64,000 nt of DNA. Source: Bacillus sp. AFS059628 (GTDB lineage Bacteria > Bacillota > Bacilli > Bacillales > Bacillaceae_G). The stretch covers positions 1-64,000 of the forward strand of contig NZ_NVEC01000001.1 of assembly GCF_002571225.1 (NCBI RefSeq), written 5' to 3'. This document shows, one piece after another, positions 43,484 through 52,476 of the stretch. The notes under the pieces were generated by a model, which saw nothing but the letters and a program-made list of their open reading frames with translations, was not told the origin of the DNA and did not search any database. The position numbers and the translations under genes are program-made. The first letter of the stretch is position 1. Every line of letters starts with the position of its first letter.

Positions 43484-44056
43484 TTAATCTGGCTTAACCT
43501 CTTCATTTTTTTCTATATCATCTTTCTTCTCATCTTCCGGGTTAGTTTCTGTTATCGGTTTATCAGAAACTCTTTCTATGAAACGAAGTGAGACAACTTG
43601 ATTATCAACAATAAGTTGCACATCGTTATTTTCAGCAAGTCGAACTGTTTCTACTTGACCAGTCACTTGCTTTCCATTATTGCTTACACCTCTAACGTAC
43701 TTCCCTAAAAACTTCATGCCTCCATCAAGAGCCGTCGAATACATCGTTGATTGCAATTTATCTACTGCTTTCGTCATATTCTGTACTTGCTCCATAAGCG
43801 ATAGCTGTGCTGTTTGGTTCATCATTTGGTTCATATCCATCGCATTAAACGGGTCTTGATGTTGAAAGCTTGCTAAGAAAAGTTTCAGGAAATCATCTTT
43901 ATCCATAATACCGGGTGTTTTTTGAGTACTTGCTGATACTCCATTTGCTTGTTGAGCTGTCGACTGTGCACCAGTAACAGATGCGTTTTTTGTTTGTGCT
44001 CCTGCTTGTAACGGAATATGATTTGTACTCGTTGTATTTAATCCAACTGTTGGCAC
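43484..44056 (-). CDS. flgD: Flagellar hook assembly protein FlgD
   Basis: A 190-residue hook-cap protein. The conserved MDKDDFLKLFLASFQHQDPFNAMD and QLSLMEQVQNM region identifies it; the C-terminal part is short and ends in an acidic/lysine tail, and the Ig/tudor domains of longer FlgD are not obvious. It starts with GTG after TGGAGGAA. It lies between fliK and flgE. Confidence 0.92.
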   Translation of the reverse strand: MPTVGLNTTSTNHIPLQAGAQTKNASVTGAQSTAQQANGVSASTQKTPGIMDKDDFLKLFLASFQHQDPFNAMDMNQMMNQTAQLSLMEQVQNMTKAVDKLQSTMYSTALDGGMKFLGKYVRGVSNNGKQVTGQVETVRLAENNDVQLIVDNQVVSLRFIERVSDKPITETNPEDEKKDDIEKNEEVKPD

Positions 44057-44059
44057 ACT

Positions 44060-45172
44060 TTATTCCTCCAATAATCCCGCAAATTCTTTTGCATGTTGTT
44101 TTTCATGTTTCGTACTTGCTAATTTTTGTTTTTGTCTTTGCTCTTGTTCTCGCTGCTCTTTACGATTTTCATCTTTATCTGCATAGCTAATTTGAATATT
44201 GATTTCTTTTTCTTTTAACTTCAATCTCAATTCATCAAAAATGATTTCCACACGTTTTTTCGCATCGTGTTTTTCCATTTCCACATGAACATCAATTTGA
44301 TCTCCATGTTTTTTCATAAACACTGTTAATGTACCAAGTTTTTCTGGATTTAACTGGAATAAAACACGCTCTTGTTTCACTACAAACTTTTGTAGTGCCT
44401 CTACTTGTGCTTCCATTTTCTTTCCTAAGTCAGGCAATGAAACTTTCTCAGCACCACTATTAGATTTCCCTATTTGATTGGTACCCGTTGCTTTATTTAG
44501 TAACTCCGCACCCGTTGAACTCGAATCGTTTAACACATCACCTTCCGGCAACTCTATCTTTACATCATCGCTCTCAGCTTTCGGAAGATCTCCATCTAAT
44601 TCTTTGGACTCTTCTTGTTTCTTTGCAATATTACAAGTTTCTGTTTCTACCACTTTCAATATTTGCATCGTTTGCTCTGGCATCGTCACTTTATCTAACA
44701 CCATTTGCATTGTATCTTCTAAACATATAGCATTTTTGATATTCATATTTGAAAGGAGCTCTTGTAACTTTTGTAATTCTGCTGCGGGTAATTCGTTAAG
44801 TTTTACATTTCCATATTCTTTATATAGCTCTTGTATTTTTTGTATGTATTGATATAACAATTCTGGCTGCACACGTAATTGCTCAATTGCAACCATTTGC
44901 TCAGATACAGCTAACAATAACTGTTCTGTCTCTTTTTTTTCTTCTTTCTTTACATTAGGCTCTTCTTTCGTTACCGATTTTTTAGAAAGAATGTTTTCTT
45001 TTCTATCCTCTGGTGCATTTTCTTGCTTTGTTTTCTCCGTTTTCGGCTGCTTTTTGTTTTCCATTCTCATCGCACGATCGAATGAAGAATCTTCACTTTT
45101 AGATTGTACTTCTAGCCCTTTTTCTTTTTGCGGAGGTAAACTTTGTTGCACCGGTAATACAAACTGTATCAC
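44060..45172 (-). CDS. fliK: Flagellar hook-length control protein FliK
   Basis: About 370 residues. The N-terminal two thirds are low-complexity and charged; the C-terminal FliK domain has VLFQLNPEKLGTLTVFMKKHGDQIDVHVEME and RVEIIFDELRLKLKEKEINIQ. A GTG at 45172 with GAGGTGA upstream is a better start than the ATG at 45190, which lacks a ribosome site. The start overlaps the end of the fliJ-like gene. FliK measures the hook and signals FlhB. Confidence 0.87.
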   Translation of the reverse strand: MIQFVLPVQQSLPPQKEKGLEVQSKSEDSSFDRAMRMENKKQPKTEKTKQENAPEDRKENILSKKSVTKEEPNVKKEEKKETEQLLLAVSEQMVAIEQLRVQPELLYQYIQKIQELYKEYGNVKLNELPAAELQKLQELLSNMNIKNAICLEDTMQMVLDKVTMPEQTMQILKVVETETCNIAKKQEESKELDGDLPKAESDDVKIELPEGDVLNDSSSTGAELLNKATGTNQIGKSNSGAEKVSLPDLGKKMEAQVEALQKFVVKQERVLFQLNPEKLGTLTVFMKKHGDQIDVHVEMEKHDAKKRVEIIFDELRLKLKEKEINIQISYADKDENRKEQREQEQRQKQKLASTKHEKQHAKEFAGLLEE

Positions 45173-45182
45173 TACATTCACC

Positions 45183-45593
45183 TCATCCATTCATACACAT
45201 TTTCAAATCAAGAAGCATTTTTTCTTCCTGCTTTTCTCGTACTTTCGCAAGCTTTCTACAATCTTCTTGATACATCTCATCAATGACACGTTCTTTTTCT
45301 TTTACTTGTTCTAAAAGGCTTTCATTTTTTTGAATAAAATCTTCTGTTTTTTTAATTTTCCGATTCCATTCTTCTATTCTTTCAGGTGAAAACGTATGTG
45401 AGGAAAGCATACCAGCCATAATACGTTGCCCAGTTTGTACGACTTTACTACGCGATTTTACAACATATAAATCATATTCTTTTTTTTGTTCTATTTTTCT
45501 TTTTTCAGCTGTTAATTCATACACTTCTTTCAAAATCTGTTCTTTTTCTTGATTTATTTGCAATTTTATCGTGTCGTACTGCTGCTTATCCAC
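45183..45593 (-). CDS. fliJ: FliJ-like flagellar export chaperone
   Basis: A 136-residue, all-helical coiled-coil protein rich in E, K and Q (QINQEKEQILKEVYELTAEK; QEDCRKLAKVREKQEEKMLL). Size, composition and position after fliI and before fliK match FliJ, the stalk of the export ATPase. It starts with GTG 12 bases after AGGAAGGGG. A terminator separates it from fliI, so it heads its own transcript. Confidence 0.75.
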   Translation of the reverse strand: MDKQQYDTIKLQINQEKEQILKEVYELTAEKRKIEQKKEYDLYVVKSRSKVVQTGQRIMAGMLSSHTFSPERIEEWNRKIKKTEDFIQKNESLLEQVKEKERVIDEMYQEDCRKLAKVREKQEEKMLLDLKMCMNG

Positions 45594-45686
45594 CTGTTTT
45601 TATAGCCCCTTCCTATTATAACGCTCTCTTTTTCTATTATATAGTTTTTTTCCAAAAAAATCTGTGAAATATTAAAAAACAAAAAA

Positions 45687-45713
45687 ATAAGACCTCTTAA
45701 GCAGAGGTCTTAT
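45687..45713 (-). terminator. Terminator at the end of fliI
   Basis: A perfect 11-bp stem (ATAAGACCTCT and complement) with a 5-nt loop overlapping the fliI stop codon. The A7 run on its left gives a U-tract. Confidence 0.88.
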
Positions 45714-47014
45714 ACGATATGGTGCATCGCTTCAACAATATCATCAAATCGGAAACGATCAGATCGACCTTGTTTTAAAAACGTATTTATACCTTCTACT
45801 TTGTTTTTACATTCAAAAATATAAGCATTTTCTGCATTTTCTTGAATCGTTCCTAATTTAAAATACAATTCATTTTCTTTATAAATAGATAAGATTTTTC
45901 TCATTTCATTTGCAAGTTGCCAGTGATTTGGCGACACGATTTCTTCCATAATCCTACTTACTGAATCTAGCACTGAAATAGCAGGGTAATGACTGAGCGT
46001 TGCAAGCTCACGCTTTAATACAATATGTCCATCTAAAATACCACGTGCTAAATCTGGTACAGGTCCGTTTAAATCATCCCCATCGACGAGTACTGTATAT
46101 ATACCTGTTATGGATCCCTTTTGTGTTTTTCCAGACCGCTCTAACAGCTTCTTCATATAACTTTCCATTAATAGTGTCTTACCACCAATCGGCAACTCTT
46201 TAACAGCAATATCAACACTTCTACGCGCGTCAGCAAAACGAGTAACAGAGTCCATCATAAGTAGTACGTTATTACCTTGATCACGGAAATATTCAGCAAT
46301 AGATGTCGCAAGCTTCGCTGCACGAAGTTGCATTAGGTGACTTTCATCTGATGTCGCTACAACAACGACGCTTTTTCGCATTCCTTCTTCACCTAATTCT
46401 TTTCGAATAAAGTCTTTTACTTCTCGGCCACGTTCTCCTACTAAACTAATAACATTAATGTCAGCTTTTGCGTTTTTCGCAACCATTCCGAGTAAAGTAG
46501 ATTTACCAACACCAGAGCCTGCAAAAATACCAATCTTTTGACCGATGCCAATTGTTAGCATAGAATCAATAGATTTGATTCCCGTTTCAAATACATCGGT
46601 AATTTCTTCACGTTCAAATGCATGAATAGGTGGGGAATCTAGTTTTATTTTCTGTAGTGGAATATTCTCTGCATCCTCATTTAGTACTTCGCCATTTGCA
46701 CTTAACACTTTTCCGAGTAAATGATTGCCACGAGGTATAACAACATCTTCTGCAATTAATGTAACGGAATCTCCGTAGCATACTTTTTCTGTCTGTTCAA
46801 ATGGTAATAACATATTGTTTTCTTTTTCAATCGCAATCACTTCACATAAAACATTATGTTCTCCAACGAGACAAACATCACCGATTTTCGCCTTTGGCCC
46901 TTTCGCTACAAAAAACTGCTCTTGCACACTATGAACTTTACCAACTTTCGTATAAAACGGCGTTTCAATAAATGTATTCCATTTTTGGTTTTCATTCATT
47001 AATAGTTGATTCAT
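45710..47014 (-). CDS. fliI: Flagellar export ATPase FliI
   Basis: A 434-residue F1-beta-like ATPase. P-loop FAGSGVGKSTLLGM, then VGERGREVKDFIRKELG, Walker B VLLMMDSVTRFADARR and YTVLVDGDDLNGPVPD are clear. Its start overlaps the fliH stop by four bases, with GAGGAG upstream. Last gene of the flgB-fliI operon. Confidence 0.95.
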   Translation of the reverse strand: MNQLLMNENQKWNTFIETPFYTKVGKVHSVQEQFFVAKGPKAKIGDVCLVGEHNVLCEVIAIEKENNMLLPFEQTEKVCYGDSVTLIAEDVVIPRGNHLLGKVLSANGEVLNEDAENIPLQKIKLDSPPIHAFEREEITDVFETGIKSIDSMLTIGIGQKIGIFAGSGVGKSTLLGMVAKNAKADINVISLVGERGREVKDFIRKELGEEGMRKSVVVVATSDESHLMQLRAAKLATSIAEYFRDQGNNVLLMMDSVTRFADARRSVDIAVKELPIGGKTLLMESYMKKLLERSGKTQKGSITGIYTVLVDGDDLNGPVPDLARGILDGHIVLKRELATLSHYPAISVLDSVSRIMEEIVSPNHWQLANEMRKILSIYKENELYFKLGTIQENAENAYIFECKNKVEGINTFLKQGRSDRFRFDDIVEAMHHIV

Positions 47015-47697
47015 ACATTTTGCTCCTCAAATAACTTCTCTTCTTCCCATTTCTCGCGAAGTTTCGCAAATATAGGTGCAAATTTAAATTCAAAGAACTC
47101 TTTCTCTTCTTCTAGAACAAATTCACCGAACTGTAAGGAGAAATCGTATTTCCATTCTACTAATTGTAGTAACCAATATTCTTTCGTATTTTCCTTCTCT
47201 TCTTGAATACGTTCAAATGTTTCTGGATGTACGGTAATAACTAGTTTTTCAAACGAAGTCGGCAACGTTTGAACGATGCCAGTTAAAATAGGTAACACAT
47301 CAAGCAATCTAGCATCTACTGCTTGATTCACAATTTTTTCTGCTAGTTGAAAAGATTGATCCCATAATAATTCCATCCATTCGTATGCTGTTTCTTGTTG
47401 TTCTTTTTGAAACTGTATACGTGCCGATTCTATCTCTTTCATCTGCCGCTGTACATGTATTTGAAAGTGTTCTTGATCATGTAATAACTGCTGACGTTCT
47501 CGTTCTAACATTTGTTGTTCTTGCCTTAGTTGATTCAGTTCAGTATGTAATGATTGTTGCTGTGCAAGAAGCTCTTCATGGTTCACCTGTATTTCTTCTT
47601 CTACTTGAACTGGTATTGGTTTTGGAAATTGTAATTCATACGTTTCTTCAGAAAAAGAAACAGAATTCTTCGGAATTCTGTTTTTAAATAAGGACAT
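47011..47697 (-). CDS. fliH: Flagellar assembly protein FliH
   Basis: A 228-residue protein with a long glutamine-rich coiled coil (about residues 30-100: LHTELNQLRQEQQMLERERQ) and a C-terminal FliH domain (EKLVITVHPETFERIQEE; QFGEFVLEEEKEFFEFKF). It holds and inhibits FliI and links it to FliN. ATG 47697 has AGAGGTG six bases upstream; it overlaps the end of fliG. Confidence 0.87.
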   Translation of the reverse strand: MSLFKNRIPKNSVSFSEETYELQFPKPIPVQVEEEIQVNHEELLAQQQSLHTELNQLRQEQQMLERERQQLLHDQEHFQIHVQRQMKEIESARIQFQKEQQETAYEWMELLWDQSFQLAEKIVNQAVDARLLDVLPILTGIVQTLPTSFEKLVITVHPETFERIQEEKENTKEYWLLQLVEWKYDFSLQFGEFVLEEEKEFFEFKFAPIFAKLREKWEEEKLFEEQNV

Positions 47698-48688
47698 CAT
47701 CTTCACCTCTTTGAACGATAATTCTTCCTTCCTTCTCTAGCTTTTTCACTGTACCTGTAATTGTTTGCTGAGCTTTTTCAGCATCCGTCATCTTAAGCGG
47801 TCCTAAGCCATCTAATTCTTCTAGAATCATCTCTTTACGGTTTGAAGACATACATGTAAATAATTTTTCTTTAATCTCTTCTTTTGCAATTTTAAGTGCT
47901 TTCGCAATAACACCGTTATCTGTAATTTCTTCTAATACACGACGAAGTGCAAGATCTTCAAGTCCGAGTAAGTCTTCAAATACAAACATATTTTCTTTAA
48001 TTTTCTCAGATAACTCATAATCCATTTCATCCAGCTTTTGAAAGACTGTTTTTTCAACACCTCGTGAAACGTTATTTAAAATGTTTACTATTGTTTTCAA
48101 GCCATCTGTTTTATTAATTGCATTAAACGCCATATTATTTAATTTTGATTTTAATAAATCCCCAATTTGATTTATTAATTCACCATCTACTTGCTCTAGC
48201 TTCGCAATCCCCATTACCGTTTCTACTCGCTTATGATCTGGTAATCTCTCAATTAATTGAGAAGCAAGCTGCGGTTTAATATAAGAAGCGATAATTGCAA
48301 TCGTTTGTGGCGATTCATCATTAAGTACAGTAAGAAGTGGTTCTAAATCTGTAAGTGAATTTAAGAATTCAAACGGATTATCTTTGTTATACCAAAGATC
48401 TTCCAATAATTTTTCTAGTTCGTCTTCTGGCATATTTTTAAATATGCGACGAATATATTCTTTATCTGGAGTCACTAGGTTTAATTCTTTTACATTTAAT
48501 TCATACAAGAACTCCCCTAGTACATTTTCTAACGTTTCCGGTTTATATACACGAAACTTCGCGATTTCACGAAGTAATACTTCTTTTTCCTCAGCCGTCA
48601 TATATTCAATGACTTTTGCTGCCACCCCTTCTTCTAATGTACGAATAAGGATGGCAGCTTTTTCTTTGGAGGAGATTTCATCTAACAT
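47684..48688 (-). CDS. fliG: Flagellar motor switch protein FliG
   Basis: A 334-residue C-ring rotor protein. N-terminal EKAAILIRTLEEGVAAKVIE; middle domain LTVLNDESPQTIAIIASYIKP (EHPQ-like region); C-terminal torque helix with RRVLEEITDNGVIAKALKIA and MILEELDGLGPLKMTDAEKA. Start ATG 48688 has GGGAGGAA upstream. Confidence 0.95.
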   Translation of the reverse strand: MLDEISSKEKAAILIRTLEEGVAAKVIEYMTAEEKEVLLREIAKFRVYKPETLENVLGEFLYELNVKELNLVTPDKEYIRRIFKNMPEDELEKLLEDLWYNKDNPFEFLNSLTDLEPLLTVLNDESPQTIAIIASYIKPQLASQLIERLPDHKRVETVMGIAKLEQVDGELINQIGDLLKSKLNNMAFNAINKTDGLKTIVNILNNVSRGVEKTVFQKLDEMDYELSEKIKENMFVFEDLLGLEDLALRRVLEEITDNGVIAKALKIAKEEIKEKLFTCMSSNRKEMILEELDGLGPLKMTDAEKAQQTITGTVKKLEKEGRIIVQRGEDDVLI

Positions 48689-48701
48689 CGTTGTTCCTCC
48701 C

Positions 48702-50276
48702 TTACTGTCCATTTAACCATTTTTTAATGACTTTTGCAGTACCTTCTACATGTTCTTTCGTAGCATCCTGCACTTGTTCATCTAACGTTGGTTCTTTCGG
48801 TTCTTCTGGTTCAGGTTTTGGTTCTGGTACTATTTTTTCTTCAGGAATTTCCATAATACTTTCATTACTTGCAGCAATTTCCTCTTCTGCTAAGTATTCT
48901 TCATATTCCTCTTCTTCTTTCTTTCTCTTACGTCTTGCTAAGAAGAACCATACTAGACCACCAATCGCTAATAAACCAGCTGGAATCCCACCGAATAACC
49001 ACCAGTTTATACCACTTTCTTCTGGTTCTTTCTTCTTCTCTTCTTTCGGCTGATCAAACTGAACAGTTACAACGTTAACTTGACCGTTTGTAAAGTTTCC
49101 ATTGGGATCAGCTTGAAGCCCAGCAGCTGTGCCGATTGCTTCTTTGAAAGTAGTCATATCTATTTTTCGTTTTACTAACGTATCGTTGTCTACCCATACT
49201 ACCACATTTGTTTTCGTTAATTCTGGGTGTTTCTTAATTGTTTCAACTGTTTTATCTATTTCATAGTTTTCAATTTTATTACCATTTTTATTATCGTAGA
49301 CGATTTTACCATTTTGATTATTGTTCGTACCGTAGTTTGGCACTTCGCCGTTCGCTGTAATACCAGCGCCTTGCTTCGGCTCTGCTCCTTCTTGTGCAGT
49401 AGAGCTTTCTTCTTGCTCTTGTTTACTACGAAGTACACCTTTATCACCATACTTTTCTGACTGACGTGTAACTTCATCATAGTTTACAGATACTTTCGTA
49501 TTCACTTTATATTCATTCGGTTTAAACATCGTCATTAACGTTGCATCAATATCTTGCTTTAATTTACCTTCAATTTGATGCTGCATCTCAACTTCTTTTT
49601 CATAAGAAGAGGAACTAGTAGAATGCGCTTCATCTGCCCCTTTTGAGATGACACCTTTTTTACTATCAATTACACTTACTTCTTCTGCTTTCACGCCAGG
49701 AACTGCTGCGCTAATCATTTGCTGTACACCCGCAACTTGATCAGCCGTTAATAGTTGACCACGTTTCACACCAACTGTAATTGCTGCTGTTCCCTTTGCT
49801 TTCTCTTCATCAAAAATTGTCTCTTTTTCAGGTAATGTAATTTGAACATTCGCCGTTTCAACTGTCGCAAAGTTTCTTACAATATCTTGCTCCAATTGCT
49901 TTTTCGTACCGACAATTTGCTTCATTTTTTTATCTTGCTCACTTGAACCGAGCGAGCTTTCTAATAAAATTTCCTCACCGCTTTTAGAATTAAACGGTAA
50001 GCCCATCCCATTCATTTCTTTTCGAACCCATGGAGCATCATTCTTTTGCACACGAATCGATCCATCGGCCGCTAACTGATAATCGACACCTAACTTTGAT
50101 AATTCTGCTGTAATCTCTTGCTTATCTGCATCATTTAAATTTTGATATACAACAACATATTTATCTGGCAAGGTGAAGTATAAAAGTGCTCCTGTTACAA
50201 TCGCTAAAAGCGCAGCACCGATTACTAACTTATGCCACGTTTTTAACGATTGGATAACATTTTTCATCTTTTCCAT
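48702..50276 (-). CDS. fliF: Flagellar MS-ring protein FliF
   Basis: A 524-residue protein with two transmembrane helices (LVIGAALLAIVTGALLYF near the start; WWLFGGIPAGLLAIGGLVWF near 440). The YscJ-like ring domain (ELSKLGVDYQLAADGSIRV, ETANVQITLPEKETIF) lies between them, and a FliG-binding cytoplasmic tail at the end. It follows fliE. Confidence 0.95.
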   Translation of the reverse strand: MEKMKNVIQSLKTWHKLVIGAALLAIVTGALLYFTLPDKYVVVYQNLNDADKQEITAELSKLGVDYQLAADGSIRVQKNDAPWVRKEMNGMGLPFNSKSGEEILLESSLGSSEQDKKMKQIVGTKKQLEQDIVRNFATVETANVQITLPEKETIFDEEKAKGTAAITVGVKRGQLLTADQVAGVQQMISAAVPGVKAEEVSVIDSKKGVISKGADEAHSTSSSSYEKEVEMQHQIEGKLKQDIDATLMTMFKPNEYKVNTKVSVNYDEVTRQSEKYGDKGVLRSKQEQEESSTAQEGAEPKQGAGITANGEVPNYGTNNNQNGKIVYDNKNGNKIENYEIDKTVETIKKHPELTKTNVVVWVDNDTLVKRKIDMTTFKEAIGTAAGLQADPNGNFTNGQVNVVTVQFDQPKEEKKKEPEESGINWWLFGGIPAGLLAIGGLVWFFLARRKRKKEEEEYEEYLAEEEIAASNESIMEIPEEKIVPEPKPEPEEPKEPTLDEQVQDATKEHVEGTAKVIKKWLNGQ

Positions 50277-50298
50277 TTAAACACACCCGTCCACTTTC

Positions 50299-50598
50299 CT
50301 AAATTTGCATATTAATTAGTGACTTATAATTTTCAATAAGATTATCACGTACGAGAGCAGCCGTTTTCATTTGAGACTCAGCCTTCTTCTGCTGAATTAA
50401 AACGTCATGCGTTTCTCCTACCCCTTTAGTTAGTAAATCATATACCGCTGTTTGCGCATTGTTTTGTGTTTGATTCATATCTTCCAATAAATCAATAAAC
50501 TTTTTCCCCTCAACTACAGATGTTTGGGAAGTTTTCGGTGCACCAATTGACTGAATTGCCCCAAATGGTTGCGTATTTAGCATTGGTTGGATTTTCAT
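50299..50598 (-). CDS. fliE: Flagellar hook-basal body protein FliE
   Basis: A 99-residue protein with FIDLLEDMNQTQNNAQTAVYDLLTKGVGETHDV and the C-terminal AESQMKTAALVRDNLIENYK. It joins MS ring to rod. AAGGGGG precedes the ATG. Order flgB-flgC-fliE is standard. Confidence 0.92.
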   Translation of the reverse strand: MKIQPMLNTQPFGAIQSIGAPKTSQTSVVEGKKFIDLLEDMNQTQNNAQTAVYDLLTKGVGETHDVLIQQKKAESQMKTAALVRDNLIENYKSLINMQI

Positions 50599-50613
50599 AT
50601 ACTATGTTCCCCC

Positions 50614-51027
50614 TTATCCTCGGCCGATTTCTAAATCTTTATCAAGCATTTTTTTATTCGCATTTAATACACTTGTATTTGCTTCGTACATTTTTTGGGC
50701 AACCATTACATTCGTCATTTCAGCAGTCACATCAATATTTGGATAACGTACATATCCTTCTTCATTTGCATGCGGATGTGTTGGGTCATACACTAAGTTT
50801 TCAGTTTTATCTGCTTCAATACTTTTTATTTTTACCCCATTAGTAGGAGACCCATCTAACATATTTGCAAAACTATTGTTTGATTCTAGCACTACACTAC
50901 GACGCTCATATAAATCTGCCCCCGGAGCCGCCGTTGTATTTGCATTTACAATATTATTTGAAGTAACTTCCATCCACTTTCTCGCTGTCGTTAGTCCTGA
51001 GCCACTTGCATTAATCGCCTGAAACAT
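50614..51027 (-). CDS. flgC: Flagellar rod protein FlgC
   Basis: A 137-residue proximal rod protein. N-terminal WMEVTSNNIVNANTTAAPGA; C-terminal YVRYPNIDVTAEMTNVMVAQKMYEANTSVLNA. AAGGAGAG precedes the ATG; 20 bases after flgB. Confidence 0.93.
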   Translation of the reverse strand: MFQAINASGSGLTTARKWMEVTSNNIVNANTTAAPGADLYERRSVVLESNNSFANMLDGSPTNGVKIKSIEADKTENLVYDPTHPHANEEGYVRYPNIDVTAEMTNVMVAQKMYEANTSVLNANKKMLDKDLEIGRG

Positions 51028-51047
51028 CGTTGTCTCTCCTTCTACTT

Positions 51048-51455
51048 TTAACGTCCGCGTGCCGCTTGGTTAATTGCATATTGTGTATTTATCGCGTTAA
51101 TTGAAATGCCGTATAACTGATTTGCTTTCATTAAATCTAGCATTTCTGTCGTTACATCCACACTATTTCCATCTTTATTCGTTTGCATTGATTTTGTTTG
51201 AATCTTTGCATATGTATTTTTCGTATTTACTGTCGGTAAGTGCATTTCATTCGTTTGATATAAATCTGGATTGCTCTTTAAGTCTGCAGCATTGTTCTTA
51301 TATAATGCACTACTTTTATTCATTTGCTCAGCAAATGTTACATCTTGCGCTTTATAGCCGGGTGTATTCGCATTTGCAATATTACTAGAAACAGTATTTC
51401 GTTTCGTCACTAAATAATTCATATAATGGCCTACATCACTCACTAAATCTGGCAT
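51048..51455 (-). CDS. flgB: Flagellar rod protein FlgB
   Basis: A 135-residue proximal rod protein. YLVTKRNTVSSNIANANTPGYKAQDVTF at the start and DVTTEMLDLMKANQLYGISI at the end. The true start is ATG 51455, preceded by AAAGGGTG; the frame is open 33 codons further upstream, but without a ribosome site. First gene of the flgB-fliI operon. Confidence 0.93.
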   Translation of the reverse strand: MPDLVSDVGHYMNYLVTKRNTVSSNIANANTPGYKAQDVTFAEQMNKSSALYKNNAADLKSNPDLYQTNEMHLPTVNTKNTYAKIQTKSMQTNKDGNSVDVTTEMLDLMKANQLYGISINAINTQYAINQAARGR

Positions 51456-51823
51456 ATTCCACACCCTTTCTTTTCTAATTTCATGATCCACTGATGGAAG
51501 TTTCACTTCATTATTCATTTCCTTATATGCGTTTATTAAAATATTAACAATCATGTACCCTTACATATTTTATTCCATTTTTCCATTGTTGTCTTTAGAA
51601 AAATACAAAAATATAAAAAAGAATACAAAAAAACTGTATACACGCAATAATCTATGAAACATTTAAAGTTATGATCTACAAACTAAAGTTCATTTTTACA
51701 TTATTTAGATTACTACTATTTTTCATTACAGTCATAAAATGAAACCTCAATCAGCGGAAGTCTTTATTTAAACAAAGGAATGGATCCCCTCTTAAAAGGG
51801 GAATCCGTTTCTAAACTCTATCA
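51456..51823 (-). other. Intergenic region and flgB leader
   Basis: A 368-base AT-rich stretch between the fliT-like gene and flgB. It holds a terminator-like hairpin near the left end (51782-51806) and presumably the flgB promoter; no convincing -35/-10 pair was found. The leader nearest flgB is open in the flgB frame but not protein-like. No other gene is seen. Confidence 0.5.
51782..51806 (-). terminator. Terminator of the flgK-fliD-fliS operon
   Basis: A stem of GGATCCCCT with AGGGGAATCC (one bulged A) and a 6-nt loop, about 18 bases after the fliT-like stop. A weak U-tract follows on the minus strand (TTTGTTT). Confidence 0.65.
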
Positions 51824-52096
51824 TTAAAATTTACCGTAAAACGAATTAGCTTTCATGCGTCCATCATTTGTCATAATCATTTCTTCCAAAATCTTTTGCT
51901 TATCTCGAATATGCTGTGCCGCCTTAATAATGAATGGACTTACTTCTGCAGCAACTCGCGCACGCGTTTCCTCATCCAATGTCATCATCCAGCGATTTAA
52001 CATTTCACTCTTCTCAGCAAACTCTCCATCTGACACTTGCAATTCACCGATTTCATTAAAACAACCAACAAACGTCCGATAAATATCATTGTTCAT
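51824..52096 (-). CDS. FliT-like small protein after fliS
   Basis: A 90-residue, largely helical soluble protein (SEMLNRWMMTLDEETRARVA; IIKAAQHIRDKQKILEEMIM). ATG 52096 overlaps the fliS stop, with CGGAG nine bases upstream. Position after fliD-fliS is that of fliT chaperone genes, but sequence similarity is weak, so the name is by position only. Confidence 0.65.
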   Translation of the reverse strand: MNNDIYRTFVGCFNEIGELQVSDGEFAEKSEMLNRWMMTLDEETRARVAAEVSPFIIKAAQHIRDKQKILEEMIMTNDGRMKANSFYGKF

Positions 52097-52454
52097 TTTC
52101 AAGTGCTCCGCGGTAACCGTCTATTAAATCTTGTAACACTTTCACAATCGCATCAATGTCTTTTGCTTCACGTGTTACTTTCATCGTTTGAATTTGAATG
52201 CTAATCCAATCGTATAAGCCATATAAACTATCATATAAATCTTTCGTAATTTCAGGATTTAACTGAAGCTTTAATTCTTCAAAAATACGTTCTAACTTTT
52301 CAAGAAGTGCATCTCCTTCTTGTAGTTTAAAAGCATGTAACAGTTCTTCTAAATTACGAAACTCTACAATGCATCTTTCATAAATAAAAATTGTATTTTT
52401 AATTGGATTACTCGTCATAATATCATTTTGCATATAACGTTGCCATGCTTGCAT
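52086..52454 (-). CDS. fliS: Flagellin export chaperone FliS
   Basis: A 122-residue four-helix protein: QNDIMTSNPIKNTIFIYERCIVEF (FliS N-terminal region), LYDSLYGLYDWISIQIQTMK and KVLQDLIDGYRGA. It binds flagellin before export. AAGGAAGTG precedes the ATG; 22 bases after fliD. Confidence 0.9.
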   Translation of the reverse strand: MQAWQRYMQNDIMTSNPIKNTIFIYERCIVEFRNLEELLHAFKLQEGDALLEKLERIFEELKLQLNPEITKDLYDSLYGLYDWISIQIQTMKVTREAKDIDAIVKVLQDLIDGYRGALENEQ

Positions 52455-52476
52455 ACAATCACTTCCTTACTTTTCA

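Noticed and set aside
51456-51554. N-terminal extension of flgB
   Set aside because: The frame is open, but AAAGGGTG fits the ATG at 51455 and FlgB homology begins there.
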